This document shows positions 11,347-24,312 of a stretch of 64,000 bases of DNA, piece after piece. Position 1 is the first letter of the stretch. Each line of letters opens with the position of its first letter. Both the position numbers and the translations under genes were made by a program. The stretch spans positions 71,256,224-71,320,223 of the forward strand of contig CM059971.1 of assembly GCA_030490835.1 (NCBI GenBank). The letters run 5' to 3'. A model generated the notes under the pieces. That model did no database searches and had not been told where the DNA came from. It saw only the letters and a program-made list of their open reading frames with translations. Source of the stretch: Annona cherimola (lineage: Eukaryota > Streptophyta > Magnoliopsida > Magnoliales > Annonaceae).

Positions 11347-11468
11347 GGTGGGTACCCAGATCTTATGGAATTTTCAAAAGGGCAGTGAACGAACATACAC
11401 AATCTACTATGGTGGGTACCCAGATCTTATGGAACTTTCAGAAAGGGCAGTGAAGGAACATACACAGT
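11347..11468. repeat. 64-bp tandem duplication (two copies)
   Basis: GGTGGGTACCCAGATCTTAT begins at 11347 and again at 11411. The two copies continue in parallel through GGAA(T/C)TTTCA...GGGCAGTGAA(C/G)GAACATACACA with a few differences. It is intronic with no coding role seen. Confidence 0.8.
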
Positions 11469-13619
11469 CATTGGTCAATAAGAGTTAAAAATAAAAGGTA
11501 CTATCTAATAATGTGGAAAATAAATGATGGAAAAGTAATTTCAAGATATGTCAAATGTTGAACAATCTGTAAGCATAAGAAATAAGAAAAATAAAATAAT
11601 ACTAAAGACTAGATTTCAGACATCTGGAATGAAACTATGAAGTTTACTAGGAGGGAACACCATTAAACCAAACAATATACACTGCTAAGACTTGCAAAAT
11701 ATCATACTACCAGTTTATTCTGGCCATCAAATTAATATAAAAAAATAATAGTTAAAGAAACGTCATTTGGATGCACATGATTAATGACAAGAAAGAAATA
11801 AAAAGTCAGAACCACCAGCGGAGAAAAGTCAACTCCCAATTGCCATAGGCTAAAGAGATCAACGTTAAAACAGGCTAACAAGGCATTTAAAAGGTAAAAA
11901 TACACATGCTATTTGTAGGTGATACGGATTTGATGGATGAGAGTAAAGAATGCAAAGGTACGAAAAAGTAGGCATGATCAGAATCTAAGAATTATAGAAG
12001 GCACAAGATACAATAGGGACATGTTCCTGAGTAAAGCACGGGAGGTATTATGTAAAACACAAATAAATTTACTGATAGTTCAAGTTTATAATAGCAGAAT
12101 AATAAAATTTGAGGAATGTTACATGACAACAAAATTTATAAACGATAAGAGAACAGAATATGAAATATTAACAACCAAAACTTTAAAGGATGTGAAATAT
12201 AAAATCACCACAAGTCAAATATTTAAAACATATAAGTCAAAAGTAATAAATTCCAGTTAGTAAGATTCACTTGAAGGAAAACTATAAACAATCAGAAGAG
12301 AAAACAAGAAGTTAGAAGCGAGTCAGCAGCATTTTTCTAAAGAAAAAAGCAAAACAGAAACAGAAACAAATGCGGAACCTAAGCACCAATGATGGGTGAT
12401 GCAGCAACTCGGTAGCAAAACAATTAACCAAATAAATCACAACAGCAAGTCAGCAATCCATAAGGCACAGATTAGGAACAATCTATCAATTCAAAATAGA
12501 TACGCAACTGGAAGTGGTGACAATGATGCAAGTAGAAAGAAGAAATGCTTTGATAAAATGAAAAAAAAGGGAAGTAAAAAGGACAATAATTTGGAACATG
12601 AGGCTAGGGGAAAAAGAGAGAGAATCAGCAACATAGAAGGAAAGAAGACATCTCAATCTGCACACTTCACAAGAAGAAGAAGAGGACGATGCTTTCTAAC
12701 ACTCGAAAAAGATGAATAAGCTCAAAGAAACTATACGTATCAATGGGTTTGAAGTAGCACCAGCAGCTGGATCTACCTCGATTTTCTTTCTTTGTTTTTT
12801 CAATTTTTGAATCCCTTCTACTAGACCTGTAAAGTGCATATCTGGTACCTTGTCAAAAGACACCAAACAAGCTTGTGCAGAACAAAACCCCATGCAAACA
12901 AGCCTATGATCAGGCAAGAGCAACCGAAAGTAGAAAAAGGGCCTCTATAGAAGCTGTCAAGTGTGACAGTGTTACATGGCTGCAAGGTTGGCATCAAACA
13001 AATGCAAATGGAATCAAGGATCAAATCAAAGGGTTTACCGACTGGAGAGGGTGATGAAATTCAAGTTACAGAGAACTTAGTTGCTGCATGAGCAACAGGC
13101 AGAACAGATCACGCATTGGAAACCCATGCACTAAGTACACATGATCTGACGACTCCCTGCGAGCAAGAGCAAAGAGGGATTAAGCCCTGTGCACAAAAGT
13201 GCAGGCATTACACATCATACAAAGGATCAACCAAGAGCATTAGGGTGCTTATGATTTGTTTATTGTGAGCAGGTCTGCAGGTTTGGTGGAGGCTCGAGAG
13301 TAATCGAAAAGATTCCTCCATTGACCAACGGTTGACTGACTTTGCCCATCCGACAAACAGGGGTGGTGTCACTTCCCTCAGACCTCAATGGTTATAGCAG
13401 GCATGGGGGTCTTGCTAAAAATCGAGCTCTCCACAACCATCAATGATTTACTGTCGAAAATATAAATGCCACATCTAAGATGGGCCATGCCACTGCTTGA
13501 ATGATGATTCAAGTGCTAAAGATCCCTGCAGAAGTTCCGAGTACTGATCTTCGTCCCCTCAAGTAGTCAATTTCAGAGAGTTTCGTACCTTCATGGATAT
13601 CGAGAACTTACTTAGACTC

Positions 13620-15190
13620 TGTCACCTCCAGCTCCAATGTCTTCTTGTGGATTGGTACTCCAGACTAGAAAGTCTTGCTTCTAGTGTTTTGTGGTTACGC
13701 ACCATAATCACCCACAAGAACAATGCTCTGATATCTTTATAGGATTTAACTCTGATTCCTACAATTGATTGAAGCAATACAAATACAGGACACGAGAGAT
13801 CTTGTTGTGTTGATCTCTCCAAAGTTCTACACTAGTTAGGTTATTCCAAATTCTGACAACTAAAGAATTCATAACTAGTTCACCTATAACTCCGGTTGAT
13901 ATAGTTTTTAACTACCTAATGAACAACTTAGAAGGAACGCTAGTAGGTAAGAACATTACGATTTGGCATTCAGTTTCTTATATACCACCATAACATCCAT
14001 CCTCTACACTTGGTGCAAAGCCCACTTATTTTGAGCCCCTGACATCCCTACTTGGCTTAGAACAAACTTAGCCCTCTAGGTCTTATGGGAGAAAAATATG
14101 CCAAAGCCAGAATAAATCTTCCCAAATATCATCCTTAACCTATGTCATGGCTCATGGTATGCTTCTAATTGGCATGGACTCCCAACTTTTGATCAATCTA
14201 AGTAAGTTGCTAATAGATCTCTGTCATGAAGACATTGAGATGAAACAAAATCTCCTGGGTCACATATTTGTTGTCCCCTCATCAAGCAAGTTATGATGAA
14301 AGGGATTCCTCTTGGGTCAAAATCCTCCATAAATGTGAGAACTCTCTTATCATCATCTCCTCCAATTTGTCGACCCCTCAATTCCCCAACACAACTGTAT
14401 GGCAGCAGCCTACCTGAACACCTCATTGATTGGTAAAGGAGTCACTCAATTTCTTGAATATACTCATCTCAAAAACCTATTAGGTTAGTTTTGGGTAGTA
14501 CCTCATCAACAACAATCTGAACAGGCTAGCCAAAACATTTCTTCATCCCATAGCAAAATCCCATGTAACTCAAATTGGGCAAGCTCATTTAGATATATTG
14601 ACTCCTCTGAATTCCCTCAACATCTAGATGTTGGAAGGTTAGCCTCACTTATGATTCTTTTGGAGTACTGTCATCTGTGGACATGCGTTTCTGCTCTAAT
14701 CAACCAAGATGTAAGGTCCTCTAAAAAAGAAAATGGAAAGATCAATCTTCTCATGCATAAGGTTAGGTCAATTATTTCATCTTGAACTTGTATGTTGAAA
14801 TCGCTCATGAAAATTTCTAAACCCAAATGGCCTGCCATGGACATCACGTTCTTTCCATAGGTTTGTGAGTCAAGAGATGATGGAATCCATACCCTTTCTA
14901 AATCCCTCAATTGGTGTTCAAAGCCCCATATGGAGATTTCAAGATTACATCCTCTAATCCATTTCCCCCAACCTATCGCAAAATTCATCCTCGAACTTCA
15001 AGTCTTTCTTCTAGATTCTTCCATTGCTATTTGAGTCGTACTTAAGACTCGATGGAAAATCTGATACCTTGATAGAATTTAACTATGATTTTCATAATTG
15101 ATTGAAGAATTGCAAGTACAAAAAGTGAAAAGATCTTGCTGTGCTAATCTCTCCAAAATTCTACCATGTTAGTGCTCACAACTGCGGGCC
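13620..15190 (-). mobile_element. Degenerate Ty3/gypsy LTR-PBS-gag relic
   Basis: Read on the minus strand, an LTR tail (about 15170-15063) ends with AAGGTATCAGA. This resembles a primer-binding site for initiator tRNA-Met (consensus TGGTATCAGAGC). Eroded gag follows, in which a frame at 14671-14988 keeps a ...SFLEDLTSWLIRAETHV block typical of gypsy gag (F.G.DP..W..RAE). A second related LTR tail (about 13840-13735) ends AAGATATCAGAGC. It is followed by a gag start, M-V-R-N-H-K-T-L-E-A-R. A TATA-like GGTATATAAG (minus strand, near 13984-13975) lies upstream of the second tail. Two related elements, or one rearranged element, are present. Pol is not recognised. Orientation matches the host gene. 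Confidence 0.6.
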
Positions 15191-15985
15191 CTACAGCACA
15201 CATGCTAAAGCTGAGGATTGTAGTGGTTGAAAAGAAACTAAATGCCGATTTGCAAGGTTGTAACCGACTAGCACTCTTAGTTGAGCTATCAATTAGACAA
15301 CTGAAAACTGTATAAATAAGAGTTATAAGTACTAAAATGGGGGAAATGATTTACATAATTTTAGTCATTAGAATTGAAAATAGCCAGCTATAAATCAGTG
15401 CAACCAGATCTCTCATCTCTTGTACTTAATTCTCCAATCAATCATATGAATCAAAATTAAATCCTATCAGTGAGTGAGCTGCCTGTGGAATGCACAAGCA
15501 TTGACAAAATAAGCATAGTATGAAGGAAAATTTAGGCCAGGGATCCAGAAAGATTCAATGACAAAGGCTAGGCAAGGTAGTTTACAAGCATATTGAATCC
15601 AGGAACTAAGCAGTGATTCTCGTTCGAGTAGGATGCCAAGAACCAAGTACATCTGAGCTAGCTATGCCTGCAGATCAGCTGAGAAGTAAAGAAACTCACT
15701 AGGTCACAGGTTTCGATTGTCCACTTTACCTAAAGAATCCAAACATTATCTAATACTAGTGAGTGAGACCTCTATTGACCGTCTTTAGGAGTAGAATCTA
15801 GTAGTTCGATAGTAGTTCGAATAAGCTACCTAGCTCATTAAAGCATATAACTAAGATAGCAATCCAAGGATTTTCTAATTCCAAAGCTGCATTTTATTGA
15901 AGGTGCCTTGCCCAAACCCATGCTAGGAGCCCCACATCTACACCTTGTGCCTAGGTGAACCTTTGGTGACTATTAAAAAGACTAA

Positions 15986-16161
15986 GGACCTTTTTGGTTG
16001 TGCAGTTTAGGAGGTAAAATGGGCTTTCCCACTTCTAAGCGTGCATGCCTCCCAAGGATAGGTGTTCTAACAGATGATCAATTTTGCATATTACTGTTGA
16101 AAACTGTACAAAATAACATTTACAGAAAGCTAGAATGGATAGCCCTGTACTGAACAGGCCC
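15986..16161. mobile_element. Tourist-like MITE with TAA target duplication
   Basis: This is a 176-bp element in the PP2A intron. The left end is GGACCTTTTTGGTTGTGCAG and the right end, reverse-complemented, is GGGCCTGTTCAGTACAGG. Both resemble the GGGCCTGTTTGG termini of PIF/Harbinger-derived MITEs. TAA flanks it on both sides (15983-15985 and 16162-16164), the 3-bp duplication expected for that superfamily. It is non-coding. Confidence 0.75.
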
Positions 16162-16724
16162 TAAACTGAATGATTTCAAGTTTAATTCTAGAGATGACAG
16201 TCAACTGTTGCTTACCTCAATTGTTGACAATTTAGGGACAAGAAAGGAATTAAGAAGACAAAATAAAAACTCAAGGACAGAAATAGGAAGAAATATTGTG
16301 ACATGATAAGGAGTAATGACTAAAAATAAAGTGAATAAAACTAAAAATAAATAAAATGTTCAGATAGAAAAGATTGGCAGCAATGATTGGTCGGTAATAA
16401 TGGGGAAAAAGTAATATCATTGAGGCATAGCAAGAGGAAGAAAAGATGAATCTATTTTTCTTACTCCCAAGGTGTGTAACATCCGGAGCTCATGTATGAG
16501 TTAGCTACAAAATTTACCAGATAAAAAACAAAATAAAAGATCTAGCAATATCAGGACTAAAAATTATCCAAATAAAATTGGTCACCAAGAAATACCTAGA
16601 CCTACTGAGATACATTTTTGATAACTTAGATTAATATGCCTTGGAAGCATAGAGATTAAGAAGATTGCCCCTGAATTATAATATTTCAAGGGAGCAGGGA
16701 ATACAAGAGTTAGTTCACTTTAAT

Positions 16725-16880
16725 GGATTGAGGATATAGGATGGAAAAAGTGTATTTGTGCGTTCGAAATGGGAAAAGTTGTATGAGAAGTAGGAAAGCA
16801 AGTTGTCATTTTTTGGAATGAGAAAAGTATTTTTGGGAAATAGAAAATTCCATTTCATCATCATTCCATCAAAGTTGTGA
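16725..16880. repeat. Family D repeat (purine-rich, MITE-like)
   Basis: The segment GGATGGAAAAAGTG ... TAGAAAATTCCATTTCATC ... GTGAACAGGCC recurs at 29690-29880 with the same block order, and a worn copy may lie at 23820-23945. Termini are not resolved. It is non-coding. Confidence 0.4.
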
Positions 16881-19576
16881 ACAGGCCTAGGTTTCCCATA
16901 AAATCCATGCTCATTACAAAAGTGAATACTCTCTGCTAAAGGTCCATGTGTCACATGATACCAATCAAATTTAAGGTAAGATATATAATGAATATAAGAC
17001 ATGGATGAGTGGCAAGACGAAGACAGATGGAATTAAAAGAAAATCCACTGCATGCAATTTAAGTCTACCAACAATAAGTAGTGAAATGAGGCAAAAGACT
17101 TAAATGGCATGACTAAATGCATTGAAGAAAGAGTTAGCCTAATCACAAGAGAGTTGAGTCAAACTGAACTACTTCAGCACCAAGAGGAAAAGCATAGCTC
17201 AAGGTTATGGCAGTGAAGCTGATTAATTACCACACAAAACAATGTTTCATATGTGAAAAATGTTCACGATAAAGACAGTTTACAAGGATAATGAAGTCAA
17301 TGTCAATTCTCACTTCAGCAAGGGAGGTGGAGGTGGTAACAGCAATGATGAAACAATGAGAAAACAGATCTGATTTCGGTTCAGTACAAAGTCCAAAAGC
17401 ACACAAGATGCAACAGAGGAACAGGAAATCAAAGGAGTATCATAGAAGTGAAAATAGTGCAACATACAGAATTTGTGGAGTCATCATGAAAGCTAAATGC
17501 GATGATTGTAACTTGGCAAGGAAATCCCCCCTCACTTTGATTGCAGTAAGAGAGGGAGGGAGGGAGGGAGAGAGACCCACCCAGACAGCACTTGGAATGG
17601 AAGTAGGCTAAAAACATAAACAAAAGTATGAGAATACTTTAAAACCCCTGCATAATGCATGAAAAGAGGCCTAGGCTTGGGAGCATAATTTTGAAATGCC
17701 CACACAGAGAAAGCAAGTAGAGTGCTATTGATTTGTTGAATTGCACTGAGTTGATTCATTCTCATTCAAGCCCGACTCGATGTGAAATATGAGTCGCATT
17801 TGAAAACATTATGATTCAGTTCAAACCACACTGGCAACAGTCAAGTTGCCATAAATGACCAGTCTTAAAACTAAACAGATGATACTGCCCGCTAAATTCT
17901 TTGTAGACTAACATGAGAGAAGAATTAGACACTGTTCATGTCTCAAATGTGATAATAATTTTCACAAGGAGAAAGTCAAGGAAAAGGATTGAAGAATAGA
18001 ATCAGTAGTGGATGCAGTCTAGGCAGTACTGCAAGTATGATGAGTCAATCTGCCATAGGCAGATATCAATGTTTTCCCTAGTTAGTAATCAGATAAACAC
18101 AGAGGTTTTCTGTTCCCCAACTAAATTCTCAAAGCCAATGACCAAAAATGACAAAGAAAATTGCACTCTAAAGGCATATGGTTTAGCTGAGGATAAATCC
18201 TTGACCAGGTGAGAAACATGTAGTCAAGATCCAAGACAAGTTAGCTGGAACAAGAATTTGGTTGTTGTGCCTGATGTACAGCTTGCCATTAGAACAATTG
18301 AAATCCATTGCCCAGTCATAATACCAAGAAGTGAGCGGACCAAAAAGATTAGCTTGAACAAACCAAAGACAGTCCAATAGGCTACAATATCATAATTGAA
18401 TTCAATTTCTCAGAATATTATGTACAAATCTTACCATGGAACATTTTGGGTGTCATGCTCTTATCTGACACAGATGTTCTTTACAAACAAAATACTCACA
18501 GGGAAATGAGAAAAATGAATGTATAAAGAACTCATTTAACAAAGACCCGTACATAAGCAAATGAAACAGACAAACCCACACAAATGGAAATTGAATAGCA
18601 GTGGTAGAAAGAAACCTTGAACAAACTCATAGATATATGATGGTCTACTTGATAATAACAACCATAGTCACGATTCTTGTTATTTTCTTTGAAATATAGT
18701 TGCAGAAGAAATTTTATAAGAATACAGTCAGAATTATGTGCCTAACAGAGCAATAAAATCTCATTACACATGCCACAAAAAATTCACTTCCTGAAGCTGA
18801 CATAACAGCTAACAGGAAGATGAATTCAGAAATATGCATCTCAAATAGCAATCCCATACTGCCCAGCATGATGGGAGCAGCAGCAGCAGATTCAGGTGAA
18901 GAATCAGAAAGGTGACTTGAAAACATTCATAAGTATATGCAGTACTGAAACAAAAACAGAAAGACAGATTTCAACCATGATACGATGCCAGAGAGCTAGA
19001 GGCACCTGCCACCAGTCTAATGAGACAGACCCTGGACAATTTACAGAACACATGAATGCTAGGAAAATTTTCCAATTAAAGTGGAACATTCTCAATTGCA
19101 ATATAAGGAGGTAAAATAAGGATAATGAAAGAAACTAAATTCAAAGAAAAATACATGGGCAAACACAGGTCCTTATAGGGGTGCATCAATCATTCTATCC
19201 TTTTATAGCAGATGATATGATCTGCCAACAACCAAATGCAAAAAACAATAGAGGCTCCTGAAAAGAATAACAATTCCATCTATAGGAGAATGAAAATAGA
19301 AGGTTGTTTCTCATTGGGTCGATCTGAAAATAGAAGGCTGTTTCTCATTGGGTCGATCACTTGCAATTCCCAAGAAAGTGGCAGACAGGATTCACAGAAG
19401 AAGCATTATTACTGCAATAAGATAGCACAATAAAATATTGCATAAAGCAAGTTCCAGGGTCTGATATTTGTTTCGTACAAAGGACACATGCAGTGCAACA
19501 TAAAAGCAAATAAGAGACCTTATAAAGTGACTTATGGAAAGTACCAAGAGAATGTGGAAGAAATTGAGCAAACAAC

Positions 19577-20782
19577 CTGAAAATGTGAGCTGCTTAAGCA
19601 ACGGGCAATCTGGCGAAACAGAGGCACCATACATTTCTGAAATTCTGCTGGCTGTGTTGCCTCCAAAACTTCCTCTAGCTCCCCTAAGAACAAGACTTCC
19701 TTTGAAGTATTAGTGATAGGCCAATACTTCAACAAACCCCTTATCACAGTATCAGCAAGTTTACAATCTTTCTCTACAAATTGTACAATGCAATACGCTA
19801 ACTGTTGATGGTACATGGGTATGCACTTAGGCTTGTGAAGTGGAATGAGTGCTCGTACAAGAAACAATTTGTGCTCTTCTTTCAATGGCAAAGCAAATCC
19901 ATTGATGATGCTGCCCAGAATCTCCAACAATTCAGCAATGCCATTGTGTTTTTCTGTCTCAAAAATAAAACGGTAGAAAATGATGTTGATAGCTTTCCTG
20001 ATGAATGGACGATGCACCATAAATTTACCATAGATGCGGTGCAGTATCGTTTTCAGATATTCCCTCTCTCTAGGATCTTCGGAATCAAACAAATCAAGTA
20101 ACCTTAGAACAAATGAATGGTCAATGTATCTTTTGGCCAATTTAGTATCCGTCTCAGGTGATGCAACAAATCTTAGAAGGAACTCATAGACAACTTGTAA
20201 GTGTGGCCACGCAGGGTCCATTAGTGGCTCTTCTTCCTCCAAATCAAAAGCCTCTACAGCCTTATTCTCCCGAGGTGGAGAAGTGAGTGCCCGAAACAAA
20301 TTTGCAGACAGCATCTTTGTGATCTCCTGCATGACAGTTTCTGTAAATTTCCCATTTGCTGATGAAACATATTCCACAAGTTCTAACAAGGTCTGCCTCT
20401 TGATGTCCTTCTCTTTCAAGTGCTTTGTTGGATCAGTGAAGTCAAACACCACAGAACACAAGTTCAACTTTTTGATAAACAAGCTTTGCTTCTCTGAATT
20501 TGGCACATCCCTGAAACTAGGCAGTGCTTCATAAGCAGTTGGGGATGAATTTCCATTCTGCTTTGAACTACTGACTTGCAGCTGCTTGTTCCCAAGGTTC
20601 AATCCAGTAGACCCTGCTCCAACAGGATTATTTATGTACGCATATCGAGAAGCAGCTCCATCACCACTGCCACTTCCTCTTGTACCAGCTGAAGCAGTTG
20701 GAGGTGTAGCACCAGCACCCGGTTCACGGTTTTCTGCCGACTTCGGCTTGCGCGGGAGCTTTCCTAGAATTTGCTTTATCAT
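19577..20782 (-). CDS. PP2A B'/B56 regulatory subunit, coding exon 1 (start codon to residue 402)
   Basis: This exon encodes a B56-family (PPP2R5-like) regulatory subunit that directs the PP2A A-C core to substrates. It starts [15 protein letters not shown], a basic N-terminus common in plant B' gamma-like proteins, followed by a Gly/Ser/Ala-rich variable segment to about residue 80. The B56 HEAT-like solenoid begins near LPSFRDVP (87-94). Strongly conserved blocks follow: [17 protein letters not shown] (189-205), [13 protein letters not shown] (233-245), LHRIYGKF (247-254) and [20 protein letters not shown] (280-299). H248, R249 and Y251 fall where animal B56 proteins have residues lining the LxxIxE-motif pocket (from family knowledge). 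The exon ends ...SSHFQ at 19577 with donor CAG|GT. The start is the first ATG in frame with the conserved N-terminus. The one-intron layout at the VAERAL junction is typical of plant B' genes. Confidence 0.97.
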
Positions 20783-21650
20783 TATTCAGGGAGAGGGTTA
20801 GGAAACGTCCACCTAGTAACAACCTAACAGAATATACACGGCCCCAACACAAATTTCCCTCAAGGAATCTTTTTGACGTGACGGGAAACCCAAGTCCCCA
20901 ATCAGAGAACAACAGTGAGGAAAATATACTCCATTTCCAAATTCCACCCTACAGATTTCTCCAAATATCATCCACGAGACTCCATATCCTTGTTGTATAC
21001 CTTTCTCTTCCTTCTCTATTGAAAGTTACAAAGAAACATAAACAAGGAAGAAATCCTTTTCAATCCAACTCCTTCCACGGATAACCCAAAAACCCATTTC
21101 CGACGAGGTCTCAGACAAAGTTCCCAGCCTTTAATTCAACCCAAAACATCCTATCTTCTTCCACCTGAGAAAGGCACCTCTTCTCGCTTTTCCCAATTCC
21201 AGCAAAGGAATCAATCGTTCATCTCGCACCAAAAACCCAGAAGCTGAAACCCAATACCAGAACAACAATCATTAGAAACCAGCACCTGATTGAATCCAAT
21301 AAAACTCACCCCTTCTCCTTGACCAAATTAAAGGCTACTCAGCTACAAATCCCATAAAAACCAAACAAGAAACAATTTTTGTTGCCGTGATCCAAAACAC
21401 CAATAGAAATCAAAAACACACAAACCATCCAAGGAAAATTCCCAAAGGCAAAGGCGCAAAGCTAAGAAAGTGCAGTCATTTCCACCAAATATGCTACTGA
21501 AAAAAATAAATAAGTAAAAAGAAACAAGAAGAAGAAAAAGAAGGGGAGTGTATTTGGTAATTACACCAACAATCTCTTTCCTCTGCACTCTTCCTATGCA
21601 AACATGCCACCTACTCTGAGAGATATCTCTCCATTTTCAGGATTTAGCCC
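20783..21650 (-). promoter_or_regulatory. 5' leader and proximal promoter region of the PP2A B' gene
   Basis: No coding exon precedes the ATG. On the minus strand the sequence from about 21580 down to 21340 is T-rich with plant-intron-like texture (a TTTTTTTCAG tract and 'TGGATGGTTTGTGTG'). Nearer the ATG it becomes pyrimidine-rich leader-like sequence. A leader intron is therefore plausible, with a candidate acceptor TTACTAG near 20814. Donor, acceptor and transcription start cannot be settled without transcripts. A TATA-like ATTATATGAG (minus) lies near 21807-21798. Confidence 0.35.
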
Positions 21651-22369
21651 ACCTCAATCCCTCTTTCTCTCTTTTGCCTTTTGTTCTTGCCGATGGACCA
21701 TGCTTCGAGTGCTCTCCCGATTAGGATTCTTGCAGTTCAATTCCCAGACCCATCATCCCGTCACCCTGCAATCCAAACCGTTGCTTTTAAACCATACACT
21801 CATATAATTCGAAACAAAAGTTTTGATCTCCTTTTTTTAATTTCTTATAAATCCGAGGATCAAAATCGGAGGCATTAGACAGTTCAAAATCTAGAAATTC
21901 TTTTTAGTGACTCCATAGAAATTTACTTTTTAACTTATTTTGTTAAATTTGTCCTAATGGAGGATTTATATATGGATGATCTGGACGGATGGAGACGAAA
22001 TGAGCAGATGCGCTTTGATAGTGTAGCGATTAAAGTAGTCCGCCGGAGTAATGCGGCTATTCTGGCTTTGAAAATGTTGGAAAGAGATTATAATATTAAT
22101 ATATATTCGTAAAAGAAAAGAATGCGGTCTTCTCTAGCTGCGCTGAAGTCTTCTTTTGAGGGAGGGACGAGGGAGGATCGTACGAAGCATCGCTGCGTCG
22201 CCGGTGCCCGGCTCGCGAATCCTACGGTCCCATCGCTGGAAATTATTAAATTATTTCCATTTTTTTTTATATTTCGATCGAGAAAGCCAAACAAGTTATA
22301 GCTATACGACAAAAATAATAGTAAACCATCAAAACTAAAATATCCGACTATGGTCCACTCCGTCGTATT
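21651..22369. other. Upstream intergenic region
   Basis: Sequence between the PP2A leader and the first upstream MITE. It includes a locally GC-rich stretch (22100-22240) with short overlapping ORFs on both strands and no recognised product. Promoter elements of the PP2A gene may lie here. Confidence 0.35.
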
Positions 22370-22695
22370 AGTGGCAGTGTTTTGAAAATCATAAAAAATT
22401 TCAACTAAAATTTTTCAACTTAAATTTTTTTACTTTCAGTAATTATTTTATTTTTTAATTATTTTTTATGTCTTTCTATATGATTATTCTTTTTTTACCG
22501 TTTTTTCATATTTTTATGTATAATTATCCTACTTTTCAATCATTTCTACGTAATTATCTATCAACTAACTTATTATTTTAACCTTGTTCACTTTACTCAT
22601 CATTATTATTTTTAATGACATTATTTTTTATCAATTCAATAACTTTTATAGCAAAAAAATTTCATAAAATTTTTTATCATTTTCTATATATGTTT
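22370..22695. mobile_element. Family C MITE (degenerate copy)
   Basis: The block order (AACTTAAATTTTTTTACTTT, TTTTTAATTATTTTTTATG, CTACTTTTCAATCATTTCTA, CTTATTATTTTAACCTTG, CTCATCATTATT, then TATCATTTTCTATA) follows the better preserved copies at 24029-24309 and 35369-35660. Both termini are worn, so boundaries are approximate. Confidence 0.5.
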
Positions 22696-24028
22696 ACATT
22701 TTAGGATAGCCTTGCGGGGATGTATATGCCTGCAAAATGGACTCTTAAGAATCAGAATTCAATTTAATCAATATATTAAAAACTATTTATTTTTAACATC
22801 CAAATTACATCTAAAAAATGGATAAAATAAACATAATTAAATTGTTTGGTTTATTTATCGAATTAAAATTATATATTAAATATTTAAATCATCTTAATAT
22901 CATTTTTATACAGAGAAATAATTTTGTAAAGTATTATTATATTCTAATATACTTATATTTTTAAATATTTTTTTTAAATTATATATGATTATTTATACTT
23001 AAGTATAAGGACGTATGGTCTTCCAAAGAATACGATTGAAATATTTTTGATGGTGTACCAAAATCAATGATGCTAAACCGGTTGAATTTTAAAATCATTA
23101 TCAATGTGGCCTCATTTTCAGCCGACCGCATACCAACGTATGCATTACATATTATGGAGGACAAGATCTTTCAGACCGATCTGACTCAAAAAGGCATATT
23201 TTTATTTTTAAAATTTTTATAAAATTATCAATCTGGGTATATTTAATTTATAAATCAAGTTATACACTTTTCGAGATTTTTGTATATTACTTTTAAATTT
23301 TTAAATATATAAATATTTTATTCATTTTAAATATGTGAAACATATTTGTATGCAATCAATTATAAAATTTGAGCCCACCATGATACTTACGTGATATGAA
23401 AATTATTCATATTATACACGTTTATCTGATTAATTATGTAAAAATGTTCTTGATTAGATATTCATGAGAAATTATACACAACATTATTAGATCAAGCGGC
23501 TTTCGTAATAGATTAGCCCGCATGGAGGGGCTGGTGGCACCGCTTTCTTAATATTTAAAAAAAAAAAAATGGCTTTCATCATAGTCTCTTATTTTTACAA
23601 TCTAACTAAAATTTTAATTAAAATGGTTTCATATGCGTTTTGAACATATAAAATGAATAATATTCTTAATTTTAATCTGTTAAAATTAAGAAGAGAGGTA
23701 ACTTCGAGGTTACCTGTCAAATTTCTATGTGACAACACACACAAATTTTGTCATATAAGGAATAATTTGTCATATGTATTCCTTATATATTTTTGATTAA
23801 AAGATTATGGCCAAGTAGGCTGTTCAAAGTATATCGGAATAAGAAAACGTGTATTGAAATTGAGAAAAATTATATTAAAAATAAAAAGCTGTTTTTTAAA
23901 AAAAATGAACATTTTAATTTTGAGAATTGGAAGATCTCATTCTAAGATCATCGAATCATGGCTGTAAACAACTTCATATTGAACTGAAGTGAAGGCTCCT
24001 TCTCTCGCGGACTTAAAATCAATACTTC
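22696..24028. other. AT-rich spacer with a family B half-copy
   Basis: There is no gene here. About 23170-23300 resembles the left half of a family B MITE (AGACCGATCTGACTC ... TATTTAATTTATAAATCAAG). 23820-23945 weakly resembles family D. The rest is unassigned AT-rich sequence. Confidence 0.4.
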
Positions 24029-24309
24029 GGGTGTGTTTGACAATGGTTAAAAAATATCAAGTTAAAACTTTTATATCTAAAACTTTTCACTCTCCACAAT
24101 TATCATATTTTTTAATCATTTTTTCACATTTTCCTATACAACTATTTTATTTTTCAATCATTTCTACACAAATACTCACACAACTAACCTATCTATTTTA
24201 ACTTTATCTTCTTTACTCTTCATTATTACATTTATCTTATCACATCATTTGACAACTTTTACTCTCCAAAACTTTTCACCAAAAGTTTTATCCATTCACA
24301 AACACACCC
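24029..24309. mobile_element. Family C Tourist-like MITE (reference copy)
   Basis: This 281-bp element has terminal inverted repeats GGGTGTGTTTG / CAAACACACCC (perfect over 11 bp). It is flanked by TTC on each side (24026-24028 and 24310-24312), a 3-bp duplication consistent with PIF/Harbinger-type MITEs. The interior is pyrimidine-rich on this strand and has no ORF. It is the best template for recognising the other family C copies in the window. Confidence 0.75.
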
Positions 24310-24312
24310 TTC

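Larger units (their letters stand above)
8829..19576 (-). other. 10,748-bp intron of the PP2A B' gene
   Basis: The donor is CAG|GTTGTTTG (GT at 19576-19575) and the acceptor is TTGCAG (ending at 8829); the intron is phase 0. Its content is AT-rich non-coding DNA. It includes a 64-bp tandem duplication (11347-11468), a gypsy LTR/gag relic (13620-15190), a Tourist-like MITE (15986-16161), a purine-rich MITE-like segment (16725-16880) and a 36-bp duplication near 19290-19355. ORFs up to 107 codons within it (for example 11937-12260 and 12396-12719) have low-complexity, Lys/Asn-rich translations and no family match. No nested host gene was found. Confidence 0.9.

Noticed and set aside
12396..12719. 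107-codon Lys/Asn-rich plus ORF
   Set aside because: It lies in the PP2A intron, opposite strand, low complexity, with no recognisable domain.
19805..20534. Plus-strand ORFs of 83-98 codons
   Set aside because: They are antisense shadows of PP2A coding exon 1.
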